A stretch of 60,736 nt of DNA from Bacillota bacterium (GCA_023418915.1 JAEZYU010000114.1:1-60736); one strand, 5' to 3'; positions 42,887-52,919 are shown, counted from the first letter of the stretch. Numbers and translations are program-made. Notes: generated by a model from the sequence alone, not told the origin.

Positions 42887-43801
42887 TCATCCCTTTACGG
42901 CGCCTATGGTCAGACCCTTTACAAAATACTTCTGGAAGAAGGGGTATGCCAGGACAATCGGACCTATCGAAATAACTGCGATTGCCATCCTTAGGCTTTC
43001 ACTTGGGAGATTTGCCAGTATCTGAGTCATATTGGATATCTGGTTGCTGTTGTTGAGCAGGTTTTGCACTGCTATCAGCGTCTGATACATGAGATACTGT
43101 ATATTGAAGTTTTTACTGTCATTGACAAATACCATAGGCAGATAGAAGTCATTCCAGTAGTTGAGTGTGCAGAATAGTCCTACAGTGGCAAGCCCTGCCT
43201 TACACAGAGGCAGCACTATGGTGAAATACGTCCTGAACTCGCCTGCTCCGTCCATTCTGGCCGATTCGATGATGGATTCGGGAACCGTCGTCTTATAGAA
43301 GGTCCTCATTATCATCATATACCACGTATTCATTAAATATGGAACGACCATTATCCACAGTGTGTTCTTGATGGGCACCAGCTGTGTGTACACGATGTAC
43401 CACGGCACAAGACCGCCACCGAATATCATAGTAAAGAATGCAAAGAAAGAAAATTGATATCTGTACTTGAAAGCGCTTCTTGACAACGGGTATGCATACA
43501 TCGTTATTACAAACAGGCTCAATATGGTTCCTACTATGGTAATGAGAATCGATATGCCGTATGCTCTCCAAATAGCGTCACCGGCTCTCATCAAATAACT
43601 ATATGCTTCAGTACTGAACTCACTCGGAAGGAACTGATATCCGAACTCTCTTATGGACTCCTCACTTGTTACCGATATTGCCAGCACAAGAACGACCGGC
43701 GCTATACATAACACAGATATAAGTATAAACAAAAGGTTCAGAAGCAGATTGGTCGATATTTTTATTTCATTTTTCCTGAATGATCTCTTAGCCTTGAACA
43801 T
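42887..43801 (-). CDS. Carbohydrate ABC transporter permease (LplC/YtcP type)
   Basis: This inner-membrane permease of about 304 residues has six hydrophobic segments. The EAA loop near residue 205 reads VPESIIESARMDGAGEFRTY. It ends in FVKGLTIGAVKG, typical of the MalG/LplC subfamily. AAGGAGG supports the ATG at 43801. It lies 10 bp past the LplB-type partner gene. It is one half of the sugar channel for the binding protein downstream. Confidence 0.94.
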   Translation of the reverse strand: MFKAKRSFRKNEIKISTNLLLNLLFILISVLCIAPVVLVLAISVTSEESIREFGYQFLPSEFSTEAYSYLMRAGDAIWRAYGISILITIVGTILSLFVITMYAYPLSRSAFKYRYQFSFFAFFTMIFGGGLVPWYIVYTQLVPIKNTLWIMVVPYLMNTWYMMIMRTFYKTTVPESIIESARMDGAGEFRTYFTIVLPLCKAGLATVGLFCTLNYWNDFYLPMVFVNDSKNFNIQYLMYQTLIAVQNLLNNSNQISNMTQILANLPSESLRMAIAVISIGPIVLAYPFFQKYFVKGLTIGAVKG

Positions 43802-43811
43802 GTTATCCTCC

Positions 43812-44786
43812 TTAGAACAGAGCGCTCTCCTTGTCAATTTTCCTTACTATCAGGTTAGCTATGAATACAGTTATACAGCCGACAACTGCCTGATATGTGC
43901 CTGCCGCCGAAGCCATTCCTATGTCATTCGTATTTCTCAAAGCTGAATAAACATAGGTGTCTATGACCTGGGTTGCCGGCTGGAGTGTACCGCTGTTTCT
44001 GGGTACGTTGTAGAACAGACCGAAATCCGCATTGAATATCCTGCCTACAGCAAGGAGTGTCAATATTATCATCAGTGTCTGCAGCAGCGGTACAGTAATG
44101 TGCCGTATCTGCTGCCACTTGGAAGCGCCGTCGATGGAAGCTGCTTCATAATACTCGGGATCTATGCCCGTGATGGCAGCCAGGTAAACGACGATATTAT
44201 AACCTGTATACTTCCACAGCTGGAAGAAGATCAGTATAAAAGGCCAGTATTTTGGTTCGCTGTACCACTCTACAGAAGCAATGCCCATCGGAGCGAGTAC
44301 GCTTTTGTTGATGAAACCGTTGTCAATGCTCAACAGCGAATATGCAAGATAGCTGACGATTATCCACGAAAGGAAGTAAGGCAGAAATACCACACTCTGG
44401 TACACCTTCGACAGTCTTTTGTTCCTCATTTCCGTGAGCATGATGGCGCAGGCCACAGGGATAATCAATCCCAGAATTATAAAAGCAAAGTTGTATAATA
44501 GCGTATTTCGTGTCATTTGCCATGCATACGGAGTCTTCATGAAGAATTCGAAATTCTTAAATCCGACCCAGTCACTTTTGAAGAGGCTCTGCCAGAAGGT
44601 TCCGTGGAAACGGTACTTCTTGAACGCAATTATAACACCGAACATCGGAATGTAATTGTTTATTATAAGCATTATTGCACCCGGTGCCAGCATTACGAAA
44701 AGAGGCCAATGTGTCCTTAATTGATACAGCAAGCCCTTCTTTTTGTTTCTTTTGACTGCCGGATTACTGGAAACTACTAGATCCAT
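43812..44786 (-). CDS. Carbohydrate ABC transporter permease (LplB/YteP type)
   Basis: This permease of about 324 residues opens with a basic cytoplasmic tail (NKKKGLLYQLRTHW), followed by hydrophobic segments such as PLFVMLAPGAIMLIINNYIP. The EAA motif is YYEAASIDGASKWQQIRH. The ATG at 44786 has AAGGTG upstream; the longer reading from 44861 has no Shine-Dalgarno. It pairs with the LplC-type permease. It follows the YesN-type regulator by about 190 bp, where no feature is recognised apart from a likely start region. Confidence 0.93.
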   Translation of the reverse strand: MDLVVSSNPAVKRNKKKGLLYQLRTHWPLFVMLAPGAIMLIINNYIPMFGVIIAFKKYRFHGTFWQSLFKSDWVGFKNFEFFMKTPYAWQMTRNTLLYNFAFIILGLIIPVACAIMLTEMRNKRLSKVYQSVVFLPYFLSWIIVSYLAYSLLSIDNGFINKSVLAPMGIASVEWYSEPKYWPFILIFFQLWKYTGYNIVVYLAAITGIDPEYYEAASIDGASKWQQIRHITVPLLQTLMIILTLLAVGRIFNADFGLFYNVPRNSGTLQPATQVIDTYVYSALRNTNDIGMASAAGTYQAVVGCITVFIANLIVRKIDKESALF

Positions 44787-44977
44787 TGAATAATCACACC
44801 TTTTTGTTTGATGAATTGACCATAAATATGGCAGCACACGAACCGTACACATCGTACACAACTATATATTACAGAAATTTTACAAAAGGAGAAATAGAAT
44901 CGATTGCATAATTGTGCATTTAATTGCGTTATGTGAAAAGCAAAATATTACAACAATATTTTACACGAAAGTGATAT

Positions 44978-46597
44978 CTATTGTTCGCGGTATTCTGTCG
45001 GCGTCACTCCGACATACTTTTTGAAAAGACGTGAAAAGTAGTGGGCATCGGGTATACCGACCTTTTCAGCTACTTCATATGTTTTATAACGGACATCCTT
45101 GAGCATCTCTTTTGCTTTTTCCATTCTTAATTCATTAAGGTAGTCAACAAAATTTTTACCCATCTCTTTTTTAAACATCCTGCTGATGTAGTAAGTGCTG
45201 ACAAATGCGTGCTCCGCCACTTCGTTGAGCGTCACCGGTTCATGATAATGCTCATGCATATACTCCACTGCGTTCCTCAGTACGAGCTTGATGCTCTTGT
45301 TGTTATAGTTGTTGACTTTGGATGCTACGCTTCTTGCTGATTCATCAAGCAATGCATTGAGCTCGTCAGCATTGGTGCATTTTTCTATAAGCCCGTAAAG
45401 GCCGCTCAACTCGTTATACTCCAGCTTTTTGTCACTCTCGCCGGTCATGAGGGAAATCCTTATATTATTTATTGAAGTGATGGTATTCCAGTAGAAATTT
45501 TTAATGTAATCCTTTTTGGCGGGATCTATGTTCTTTACATAGCTGAATATATCCTGGAGCCTCTCCTTCACGGAAGCCTCATTTCCTGATTTGACACCTT
45601 CTATCAGTGCTTTCTGCAGCTTTTCGAGCATGGAATGGTCTTCATATTTAAAGAATGTGTTTACATCGCCGTGGAATATTATTGAATTATTGCCCATATA
45701 GAACTTGTGCTCAAGCGCTTCCCTGCATTCATTGAATTTCTGCGGCAGCTCCGTCAGCTGACCGCCACTCGAGCTGACTGCTATGGTTACGGTGAAGCCG
45801 AAACAGTTACAGATGATTTCCTGGAGGTAAGTACATTTTTTATCTATTGCCTCTGACATATCGGCATCTTCATTGCGCGGCATTATCAGAAATGCGATCC
45901 CTATATTGTTGAGCGTGACATGCATTACTTCGAACTTGTCCGTGAAAACTTCGTTGAAGGTGTTTATGATCCCAAACTGATACAGATGTCTGTCATACTG
46001 GCTGATCTCACCGCTGTCGTTTTCCTCTTCGGAATCGTTCTGTACCAGCAGCATACAGAAATTGCCCTGCTTTATATTGAACAGGTTGAGTTTTTCCTTA
46101 ATATCATCTTGATTTGTATTGATCTCATATATAACGTCATAAAGCAGCTTTTCTCGAAGAACCGATATATTCTGTCTGAACATTTGGTTCAGCTTTTCGA
46201 ATTCCTCTGATCGTTCCTTTTGGAATTTGAGCTCCTTTACCGCTCTTGAAATAGCAGATGTCAGCTCCTCTATTTTGGAGGGCTTTAATAAAAAGTCAAT
46301 AACGCCGATCTTTAGCGCTTCATGCACGTATTCAAAATCACGGTGCCCCGTAAGTATGATGATCTTGCTGTGAGGCACATCCTCTTTGATTTCCTTGAGC
46401 ATAGTAAGGCCGTCTGCTTCAGGCATCTTAATGTCTGTTATTATGATGTCCGGCAAAAACTTTTTTATCAGTTCGGATCCGTCCAGGCCGTCTGTCGCTT
46501 CTCCAACGACTTCGCATCCGAAGTTCTTCCAGTTGATAATATTTCTGAGACCTTTGCGTATTATCGGTTCATCATCGATTATCAGAACCTTGTACAT
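44978..46597 (-). CDS. AraC-type response regulator (YesN family)
   Basis: This cytosolic response regulator has 539 residues. Residues 1-120 form the receiver with KVLIIDDEP and phospho-acceptor Asp55 in IIITDIKMPEADGL. A long middle region follows. The C-terminal AraC HTH pair (residues about 435-535) holds VTLNEVAEHAFVSTYYISR and AEKVGIPDAHYFSRLFKKY. GGGGAGGG supports the ATG at 46597. It overlaps the histidine kinase gene by about 26 bp, and probably activates the transporter and cellobiose phosphorylase genes downstream. Confidence 0.95.
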   Translation of the reverse strand: MYKVLIIDDEPIIRKGLRNIINWKNFGCEVVGEATDGLDGSELIKKFLPDIIITDIKMPEADGLTMLKEIKEDVPHSKIIILTGHRDFEYVHEALKIGVIDFLLKPSKIEELTSAISRAVKELKFQKERSEEFEKLNQMFRQNISVLREKLLYDVIYEINTNQDDIKEKLNLFNIKQGNFCMLLVQNDSEEENDSGEISQYDRHLYQFGIINTFNEVFTDKFEVMHVTLNNIGIAFLIMPRNEDADMSEAIDKKCTYLQEIICNCFGFTVTIAVSSSGGQLTELPQKFNECREALEHKFYMGNNSIIFHGDVNTFFKYEDHSMLEKLQKALIEGVKSGNEASVKERLQDIFSYVKNIDPAKKDYIKNFYWNTITSINNIRISLMTGESDKKLEYNELSGLYGLIEKCTNADELNALLDESARSVASKVNNYNNKSIKLVLRNAVEYMHEHYHEPVTLNEVAEHAFVSTYYISRMFKKEMGKNFVDYLNELRMEKAKEMLKDVRYKTYEVAEKVGIPDAHYFSRLFKKYVGVTPTEYREQ

Positions 46598-48407
46598 AGA
46601 AGCCCTCCCCACTGTCCACTTTTACCTCGCATGGAATTTTAATGGTTACTTTCGTATAAGCTCCGACCTCGCTTTCTATCCGAAGGCCGTACACTTCGCC
46701 ATAAAATAGTTTGATCCTTCTGTTGACATTTTCAATGCCTATACTTCGTCTCTTGCCTCCGAGGTTCTTAAAATATGTATCATTGTCCATCTCAAGCCTT
46801 GTGTTCAATTCCTTAAGCTCATCAGGTTCCATGCCTGCGCCGTTGTCTATTACTTCAACGGATACATACTCATCTCTCTTAAATGCATTTAATGTGATGA
46901 CCCCTTTGCCGCGATTCCTTTCTATCCCATGGTATACTGCATTTTCTATCAGCGGCTGTATTAGCAGTCTGGGTATTTTTATCCTGTTAACCTCACTATT
47001 TATATCTTTTATTAATTCTATTTTATCTCCGAATCTCCTCTTTTGAAGCGAGATATATTTGTCTGCATATGTGAATTCCTCTTCGATGGTGATCAGACGG
47101 TCGTCCCTGCCTATACTGGCTTCCATCAGATCCGACAGATCGGAGACTGTGCTGCTGATCTCAGGTACGTTGTTCAGCTGCGCCATCCAGTTTATTGCTT
47201 CGAGAGTGTTGAAAAGGAAATGAGGATTGATCTGCGATTGCAGAGCCTTGAGCTCAGCTTCCTTTCTTGTCAGCTGCTCCCTGTAAACCCAATTGACCAG
47301 GTGATGTATTTCGCTCGACATTTCATTGAATGCCTTGTGCAAAAAGCCCAGTTCATCCTCCCTGTCAACCTGTATCTGTACATTGCTTTCGCCTGCCTGC
47401 ACCTTTTTCATACCGTTGACGAGCTTATTTATGGGTTTTACAATATCGACTGCGATGAACAGCGTCAATATTGTAAGCATTATTACCACGACGAAGCAAA
47501 GCATAATGATGTTGTCCCTCAGAGAATTTGCATCCTTGTACAGCATGTCAAGAGCGGCATATGCAACAATCTTCCAGCCTGTACTTCCCTGTGTGATGTA
47601 TGAGACGAACAAGCCGGAATTTTCATCTTTGTTCTCTCCTATCTCACCGTCTATGCTGTCAAGCAGTACATTGGACATGACAGTCAAATCATCATAGTCC
47701 CTGCTGGCTACCAGTTCCATATCGTTTGACAGTATCATGATATTCTGCAGATTGCCCGTCAGTCCTTGATATACCTGATCCAGCACCTCTTTTTTGACAT
47801 GTATGACCAGCAATCCCAGTTCCTCAAAACGATCTCTGTCGTTAATCTGTCTTACCATATATATGTCTTTGACCCTCCGGTCCTCAGAAACAACATATAG
47901 ACAGGGCTTTCCCTTCAGCTTTCTTGCTTTTTCGAGCATCTTGCCGTAAGGTATCTCATCCTGCGAACCGGCATCTTTTGTATTATCGTCCTGATAATAA
48001 ATCCTGCCGTCATTTGCATAGATGCAGAGCGAACGTATTTCCGGTCTTGATATGACCACCATTTTGAGATGGCTGTTTACAGAGTTTTCATACTCATAGC
48101 GCATAAGGGGATCTTCCAGATCCCTGCTGCTTTTAAGAGCATCGTATATCTTTTCTTCATAGAGAAGATCCTGTGAGATCTGCGTCAGGTTGCTGATGTA
48201 GTCATCCAGACGCAGGCTGATCATGTGCAGTATGTCTCTTGAATAATCGGTAGAGTTTTCCTTTATGATGCTCTCTGAGTTTTTGTAGCTCAAAAAGCCT
48301 ATCAGGATCAATGGTATGAGTATCTGAATGAACAGAACAGAAACCAGCTTTATCTTAATAGATTGGTTTCGGTAGATTTTCAGCAAGCCCCCGCTTGATT
48401 TTCTCAT
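46572..48407 (-). CDS. Sensor histidine kinase (YesM family)
   Basis: This 611-residue membrane kinase has an N-terminal helix near residues 20-40 and an extracellular sensor region to about 290. A second helix (IIMLCFVVVIMLTILTLFI) and a HAMP domain follow. The His-kinase domain has SQINPHFLFNTLEAINW, with the phospho-His, and an HATPase domain has ENAVYHGIERNRG and VIDNGAGM. It overlaps its YesN-type regulator. A sugar-binding lipoprotein lies directly upstream and may present the ligand to the kinase. GGGGG precedes the ATG. Confidence 0.95.
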   Translation of the reverse strand: MRKSSGGLLKIYRNQSIKIKLVSVLFIQILIPLILIGFLSYKNSESIIKENSTDYSRDILHMISLRLDDYISNLTQISQDLLYEEKIYDALKSSRDLEDPLMRYEYENSVNSHLKMVVISRPEIRSLCIYANDGRIYYQDDNTKDAGSQDEIPYGKMLEKARKLKGKPCLYVVSEDRRVKDIYMVRQINDRDRFEELGLLVIHVKKEVLDQVYQGLTGNLQNIMILSNDMELVASRDYDDLTVMSNVLLDSIDGEIGENKDENSGLFVSYITQGSTGWKIVAYAALDMLYKDANSLRDNIIMLCFVVVIMLTILTLFIAVDIVKPINKLVNGMKKVQAGESNVQIQVDREDELGFLHKAFNEMSSEIHHLVNWVYREQLTRKEAELKALQSQINPHFLFNTLEAINWMAQLNNVPEISSTVSDLSDLMEASIGRDDRLITIEEEFTYADKYISLQKRRFGDKIELIKDINSEVNRIKIPRLLIQPLIENAVYHGIERNRGKGVITLNAFKRDEYVSVEVIDNGAGMEPDELKELNTRLEMDNDTYFKNLGGKRRSIGIENVNRRIKLFYGEVYGLRIESEVGAYTKVTIKIPCEVKVDSGEGFYVQGSDNR

Positions 48408-48477
48408 TATGTATAACCCCCGAAAACAGACCGGGATGGCTGCAAAACAATTTTCTTTAGTGTTTTCAGCCCGATCC

Positions 48478-48612
48478 GGATCTCACACAGTCTTTATCTA
48501 TTTATTTGCTGCGCACATTTTGATCTCACACAGTCTCTATCTGTTTATTTACTGCGTATATTTTGATCTCATACAGTCTCTATCTGTTTATTTACTGCGT
48601 ATATTTTGATCA
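48478..48612. repeat. 43-bp tandem repeat (TCTCACACAGTCTCTATC)
   Basis: Three units start at 48481, 48524 and 48567. Each has TCTCA(C/T)ACAGTCTCTATC, TGTTTATTTACTGCGTA and TATTTTGA. The exact period is 43 bp, and the array lies between the lipoprotein and kinase genes. Confidence 0.9.
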
Positions 48613-48657
48613 GTCGACACCATCTCAGCCTGACAGCTAAAGTGTATGCAGCCTATT

Positions 48658-49980
48658 TCAGTAGTCCAGTATAATGCCGTTTTGTATCGCCCTGTCCCAC
48701 ATCTCCTTTGCAGTTATACTTCCTGACAGGAAGTAGGGAAACTGGCGCGCTATATGTTTTTCCCATGCTGTCCTGTCCACATAGTAGTCCAGCGGTCCGA
48801 CCAGCATATCGGCTTCATCCAGCATGCGCAGTCCTTTTATGGTCATGTCTCTATAATTTATTTCGTAATCATCCAGGCTTACATTGCTGATCATACCTGT
48901 TCTAATAGCGAATGTGGCTGCAGTTTCTGAAGCTGTCAGATAACGCAGCAGTCTTATCGAAGCTTCGCGTTTGTAAACATCGTCCCATGAAGCAGTACTC
49001 ATATAGAAGGTACCTCCGCCAATCCCGTATACCATTGTTTTCCTCTGATCCTCATAGCCCTTCACATAGGGCAGCGGTATGATATCCACAGTGGTATCCT
49101 CTGCTTCGAAATCACCTATATACCAGGAGCCCTGCACGATCATGGCTGCCTTTTTTTCTTTGAAAAGAACGTTTCGTTCATTATTGGACATGGTGAAGCA
49201 ATCGTCGGGAAATGCTCCCAGATCATACAGCTCCTTTATGAGATTCATGGCTGTTATATGGCTTTGCTTTATTTGGCCGTCTTCAAAGGGGAATTCTGCG
49301 TCGTCCTTGCCTCCGACCACAGGTATTAGATTCTGGTACAGATATGTGCCCTCCGCCTCTGTATTGAATGCGATAGGTATGATTTTATGTTCTTTGAATG
49401 CGGAGACTGCGTCTTTTAGTTCATCATAGTTTTCCGGGATCTTGATGTCGTATTTATTGAAAAGGTCTTTGTTTATGAACATACACTCGAATATTATCTC
49501 AAAAGGCAATCCGTATATTCTAGCATTATAAGTGGTATAGTTCCACATATCAGGATCGAAATCTCTCTTCCAATCCAAATTGTCCATGAGCAGGCTGGTC
49601 AGATCTGCTACCTTGCCGGATTTCACAAGCATTTTGATATCGGAACCGGGCCATATGCCGAATACATCAGGATCATTTCCCGAAGCAAAATCGGTCTTTA
49701 TCTTTGGGAGGAAATCCTCTCCAAACAGCGATTCGTTGACAACCGTGATATCAGAATTTTCATTCTCAAACTGATCCAGTACATATTTGAGGGTTTCCGC
49801 CTTGCTGTCTACCCCTCCCCAGCTGCAGATAAATCTTAGCGTGATATTTGAACCATCCTGGGACGATAAAACATCCTCAGGCAAAGAAATATCCCCGGGT
49901 GCCTGAACACAGGCACCCGTAAAGATTGTTATTGATATAAGGAGTAATAAAATCCGGAACACTTGTGATATTTTCATCAT
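48658..49980 (-). CDS. Extracellular sugar-binding lipoprotein (family 1) upstream of YesMN
   Basis: The 440-residue protein has signal FRILLLLISITIFTGAC (lipobox TGAC). The body has family 1 features such as ITLRFICSWGGVDSK, FASGNDPDVFGIWPGSD and AAMIVQGSWYIGDFE. It is unlike the larger LipO-type binding protein downstream. It sits directly before the sensor kinase and has no permease genes of its own. It may act as a periplasmic-type sensor partner for the kinase rather than in transport. AAGGAG precedes the ATG. Confidence 0.9.
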   Translation of the reverse strand: MMKISQVFRILLLLISITIFTGACVQAPGDISLPEDVLSSQDGSNITLRFICSWGGVDSKAETLKYVLDQFENENSDITVVNESLFGEDFLPKIKTDFASGNDPDVFGIWPGSDIKMLVKSGKVADLTSLLMDNLDWKRDFDPDMWNYTTYNARIYGLPFEIIFECMFINKDLFNKYDIKIPENYDELKDAVSAFKEHKIIPIAFNTEAEGTYLYQNLIPVVGGKDDAEFPFEDGQIKQSHITAMNLIKELYDLGAFPDDCFTMSNNERNVLFKEKKAAMIVQGSWYIGDFEAEDTTVDIIPLPYVKGYEDQRKTMVYGIGGGTFYMSTASWDDVYKREASIRLLRYLTASETAATFAIRTGMISNVSLDDYEINYRDMTIKGLRMLDEADMLVGPLDYYVDRTAWEKHIARQFPYFLSGSITAKEMWDRAIQNGIILDY

Positions 49981-50003
49981 TTACGCTCCTTGATCGATCA
50001 AAT

Positions 50004-50095
50004 GCGTACGCTGACCGGCTGCGTTCGCTGTTCTGCCGGTTGCGTTCGCTGTTCTGACCGGTTGCATACACTGACCGACTGCGTTCGCTGTGCGA
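50004..50095. repeat. 21-22-bp tandem repeat (CCGGTTGCGTTCGCTGTTCTG)
   Basis: Four diverged units begin near 50015, 50036, 50058 and 50075 and read CCGG(C/T)TGCGTTCGCTG. They lie between the ClpE-type gene and the lipoprotein gene. Confidence 0.8.
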
Positions 50096-50143
50096 TCAAC
50101 CAGATTTTCAGCCGACATTCTACTTGCATGAGCCACAAGAGTT

Positions 50144-52477
50144 TCACTTGTGTACGCCGAGTTTGATTCCACCTTCCCCAGCGTCTACTGTGACTTTGTC
50201 GCCCGGCTTGATCTTTCCAATGAAGAACTGTTCCGTCAGTTCATCTTCTATATATTTCTGTATCGTCCTTCGCAAAGGCCTGGCTCCGTATTTCGAATCA
50301 TAACCCTTATCCAGGATGAATTCGCATGCCTTTTCGGTAAAGCTTATATTTATACCCTTCTGACCGGCCTCTGTCCTCACTTCGCTAAACATCAGGCTTA
50401 TTATCTGTTTGAGTTCCTCACTGTCAAGCTCAGTGAATACAATTATCTCGTCAAGCCTGTTCAGGAATTCAGGTCTGAAGGTTTCCTTCATCACATCCAT
50501 GACTCTGCTCTCCAAAGTCTTGTAGCCGTCGCTGTTAAATCCGATGCCATTGGCCTTTAGTGTTGTACCGGCATTTGATGTCATAATGATTATGGTATTC
50601 TCGAAATTTATAACACGGCCATGGCTGTCCGTAAGCCGGCCATCCTCCAGTATCTGGAGCAGCATGTTGAAAACGTCCGGATGCGCTTTCTCGATCTCAT
50701 CCATCAAAATGACCGAGAACGGCTTTCGCCTTACTTTTTCCGTCAACTGCCCCCCATCGTCGTATCCGACATATCCCGGAGGTGAACCTATCAGCTTTGA
50801 TACGGTGTGCTTTTCCATATACTCCGACATATCGAGCCGTATAAGAGCGTCTTCCGTTTCAAACAGTTCGACCGCAAGCGCTCTGACCAATTCTGTCTTT
50901 CCAACGCCGGTAGGTCCTACGAATACAAAGGATGCCGGCTTTTTCATTTTTCTGAAACCGGCTCTGTTTCTCCTGATCGTCCTCGAAACGCTTGCTACCG
51001 CTTCATTCTGACCGATAACGCGCTTGTGGAGCCTATCCTCAAGGTTCAACAGCTTTTCGGCCTCTATTTCAGTCAACTTCTGTACAGGTATCTTTGTCCA
51101 TGATTCTATTACATAAGCTATATCTTCTATTGTGAGTATATCTTCCTTGTTTTTGTCCTCAAAACTTTTTATTTGCTGCAGCAGCTTGCATTCACGAACC
51201 TTCAGATCAGCAGCCTTCTGATAGTCCTCTATCGAGTCGGCAGAAACCGCAAACTCTTTCTCTTCCTGCACTTTTTTCAATTCTTCCTTAAGAGTTTCCA
51301 GTTCCACCAGACCCGTGTTTCTCAGGTTTGCTCTCGAGCCAGCTTCATCTATTACATCTATGGCTTTGTCGGGCAGGAATCTGTCAGATATATATCTTTC
51401 GGATAATTTCACCGCTGCTGTAATTACTTCGTCGGTGATCTTTACCCTGTGATAGTTCTCGTAATAATCTCTGATCCCTTTTAGTATCTCGATCGTGTCC
51501 TCCACTGAGGGCTCTTCCACCAGTACCGGCTGAAACCTTCTTTCCAGAGCTGAATCCTTCTCAATATGTTTGCGGTATTCATTTAGAGTCGTGGCTCCGA
51601 TGATCTGGATATCACCCCTTGAAAGTGCGGGTTTCAGTATGTTGGCGGCATTCATGGCACCCTCTGCCTCACCTGCGCCCATAATATTGTGCAGCTCGTC
51701 TATTATCAGGATGACATTACCTAGATTTCTGGCTTCTTCGATTATGCCCTTCATGCGGCTCTCAAACTGCCCTCTGAATTGGGTGCCGGCTACGATGCCC
51801 GTCATGTCAAGCAGATATATCTCTGAATTGAACAGCTTGGCCGGTACCTGGTGCTTTGCGATCCTTACGGCCAAACCTTCTGCAATCGCAGTTTTGCCAA
51901 CTCCGGGTTCGCCGATCAGAACAGGATTGTTCTTCGTCCTCCTGTTCAATATCTGCACCACTCTGTCGATCTCTCTCGACCTGCCTATCACACGGTCAAT
52001 TTTTTCAGCCCGCGCCATTTCTGTTAGGTTTGTACCGTACATATTCAGGTACTTCTTTTTCTTAAGGCTCTTTTTTTCCTGTGTCTTTGTGCGGGTCCCC
52101 CCTTTGTTGTCCTTTCCGTCCGTCGGTTCCTTAGTATCCGGATCTTCTCCCGTATCTTCGTTTTTCGGGAAAGCTCGGTTCAAAAAGTTGAAAATGGGGT
52201 TACTCTTATTATTAATTGGAATTTCAGGTATATCTTCACTAAGATTTTCGTTTTCGCTATCCTGATCCATATTATTAAATAATCCGCTCATCTGCTTGTT
52301 CAGATTATCTATATCCTCTTCGGTCATACCCGTCTGTTCTATCAACTGATTGATAGGTTGGATCCCCTGCTTCTTGGCGCATGACAGACAAAGGCCTTCC
52401 TGAATTTGCTTACCGTTTACTATTTTAGTTATGAAAACTACTGCATAATTTTCTTTACAAATCGAGCACATGGTCAT
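50144..52477 (-). CDS. clpE: Clp ATPase with N-terminal zinc finger (ClpE-like)
   Basis: This 777-residue hexameric AAA+ unfoldase has an N-terminal zinc finger, CSICKEN with CLSCAKK, in place of a Clp N domain, as in ClpE. AAA-1 has GEPGVGKTAIAE and IIDELHNIMGAG. A UVR-like coiled middle region follows near residue 410-450. AAA-2 has GPTGVGKTELVRA and LMDEIEKAHPDVF. The IGF loop in ANGIGFNSDG is the ClpP-docking motif, so it should deliver substrates to ClpP. AAAGGAG precedes the ATG by about 10 bases. No CtsR-type operator (tandem GGTCAAA) was seen upstream. Confidence 0.92.
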   Translation of the reverse strand: MTMCSICKENYAVVFITKIVNGKQIQEGLCLSCAKKQGIQPINQLIEQTGMTEEDIDNLNKQMSGLFNNMDQDSENENLSEDIPEIPINNKSNPIFNFLNRAFPKNEDTGEDPDTKEPTDGKDNKGGTRTKTQEKKSLKKKKYLNMYGTNLTEMARAEKIDRVIGRSREIDRVVQILNRRTKNNPVLIGEPGVGKTAIAEGLAVRIAKHQVPAKLFNSEIYLLDMTGIVAGTQFRGQFESRMKGIIEEARNLGNVILIIDELHNIMGAGEAEGAMNAANILKPALSRGDIQIIGATTLNEYRKHIEKDSALERRFQPVLVEEPSVEDTIEILKGIRDYYENYHRVKITDEVITAAVKLSERYISDRFLPDKAIDVIDEAGSRANLRNTGLVELETLKEELKKVQEEKEFAVSADSIEDYQKAADLKVRECKLLQQIKSFEDKNKEDILTIEDIAYVIESWTKIPVQKLTEIEAEKLLNLEDRLHKRVIGQNEAVASVSRTIRRNRAGFRKMKKPASFVFVGPTGVGKTELVRALAVELFETEDALIRLDMSEYMEKHTVSKLIGSPPGYVGYDDGGQLTEKVRRKPFSVILMDEIEKAHPDVFNMLLQILEDGRLTDSHGRVINFENTIIIMTSNAGTTLKANGIGFNSDGYKTLESRVMDVMKETFRPEFLNRLDEIIVFTELDSEELKQIISLMFSEVRTEAGQKGINISFTEKACEFILDKGYDSKYGARPLRRTIQKYIEDELTEQFFIGKIKPGDKVTVDAGEGGIKLGVHK

Positions 52478-52578
52478 ATCTGATCAACTCCTTTCGTGCT
52501 GTCTCCCATGTAACTATATCTCAGTTTAGCTGCATATTCATTATACGATAGTACTGCTTTATTAGTTTCTACCCTTGG

Positions 52579-52819
52579 CACAAGCCACTCAACCGTCGGA
52601 GTTCGCCTGTTCTGTTTCCGGGACTCACCCGTACAACCGTCGGAGCCCTCCTGTTCTGTTTCCGGGACTCACCCATACAGCCGTCGGGGCTCTCCTTTTC
52701 TGTTTCCGGGACTCACCCATACAGCCATCGGGGCCCGCCTGTTCTGTTTCCGGGACTCACCCTTACAACCGTCGGGGCTCTCCAGTTCTGTTTTTGGGAC
52801 TCACCTATACAGCCGTCGG
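52579..52819. repeat. 44-bp tandem repeat (CCGTCGG...TGTTTCCGGGACTCACC)
   Basis: Five and a half units of exactly 44 bp have CCGTCGG (or CCATCGG) at 52593, 52637, 52681, 52725, 52769 and 52813. Each contains TTCTGTTTCCGGGACTCACC. They create an open reading of about 119 codons with no RBS that is not regarded as a gene. Confidence 0.9.
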
Positions 52820-52880
52820 TACACCCCGTGCTATCAGTGCTTCCCATATTGCTGAGCCGGCGCCCTCTGATTTCTGTATC

Positions 52881-52919
52881 AACCCCTATATCACAGCATT
52901 TACCTGCTGTAACGGGGTT
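52881..52919. other. Nested hairpin
   Basis: AACCCC (52881-52886) pairs with GGGGTT (52914-52919). ACAGCA pairs with TGCTGT inside it. It is not followed by a clear T-run in either direction. Apart from this and the inverted repeat at 53379, nothing is recognised in 52820-53700. Confidence 0.5.

Noticed and set aside
52881..52919. Nested hairpin as a riboswitch or attenuator of clpE
   Set aside because: It lies about 400 bp upstream, has no expression platform at the start codon, and matches no riboswitch consensus I know.
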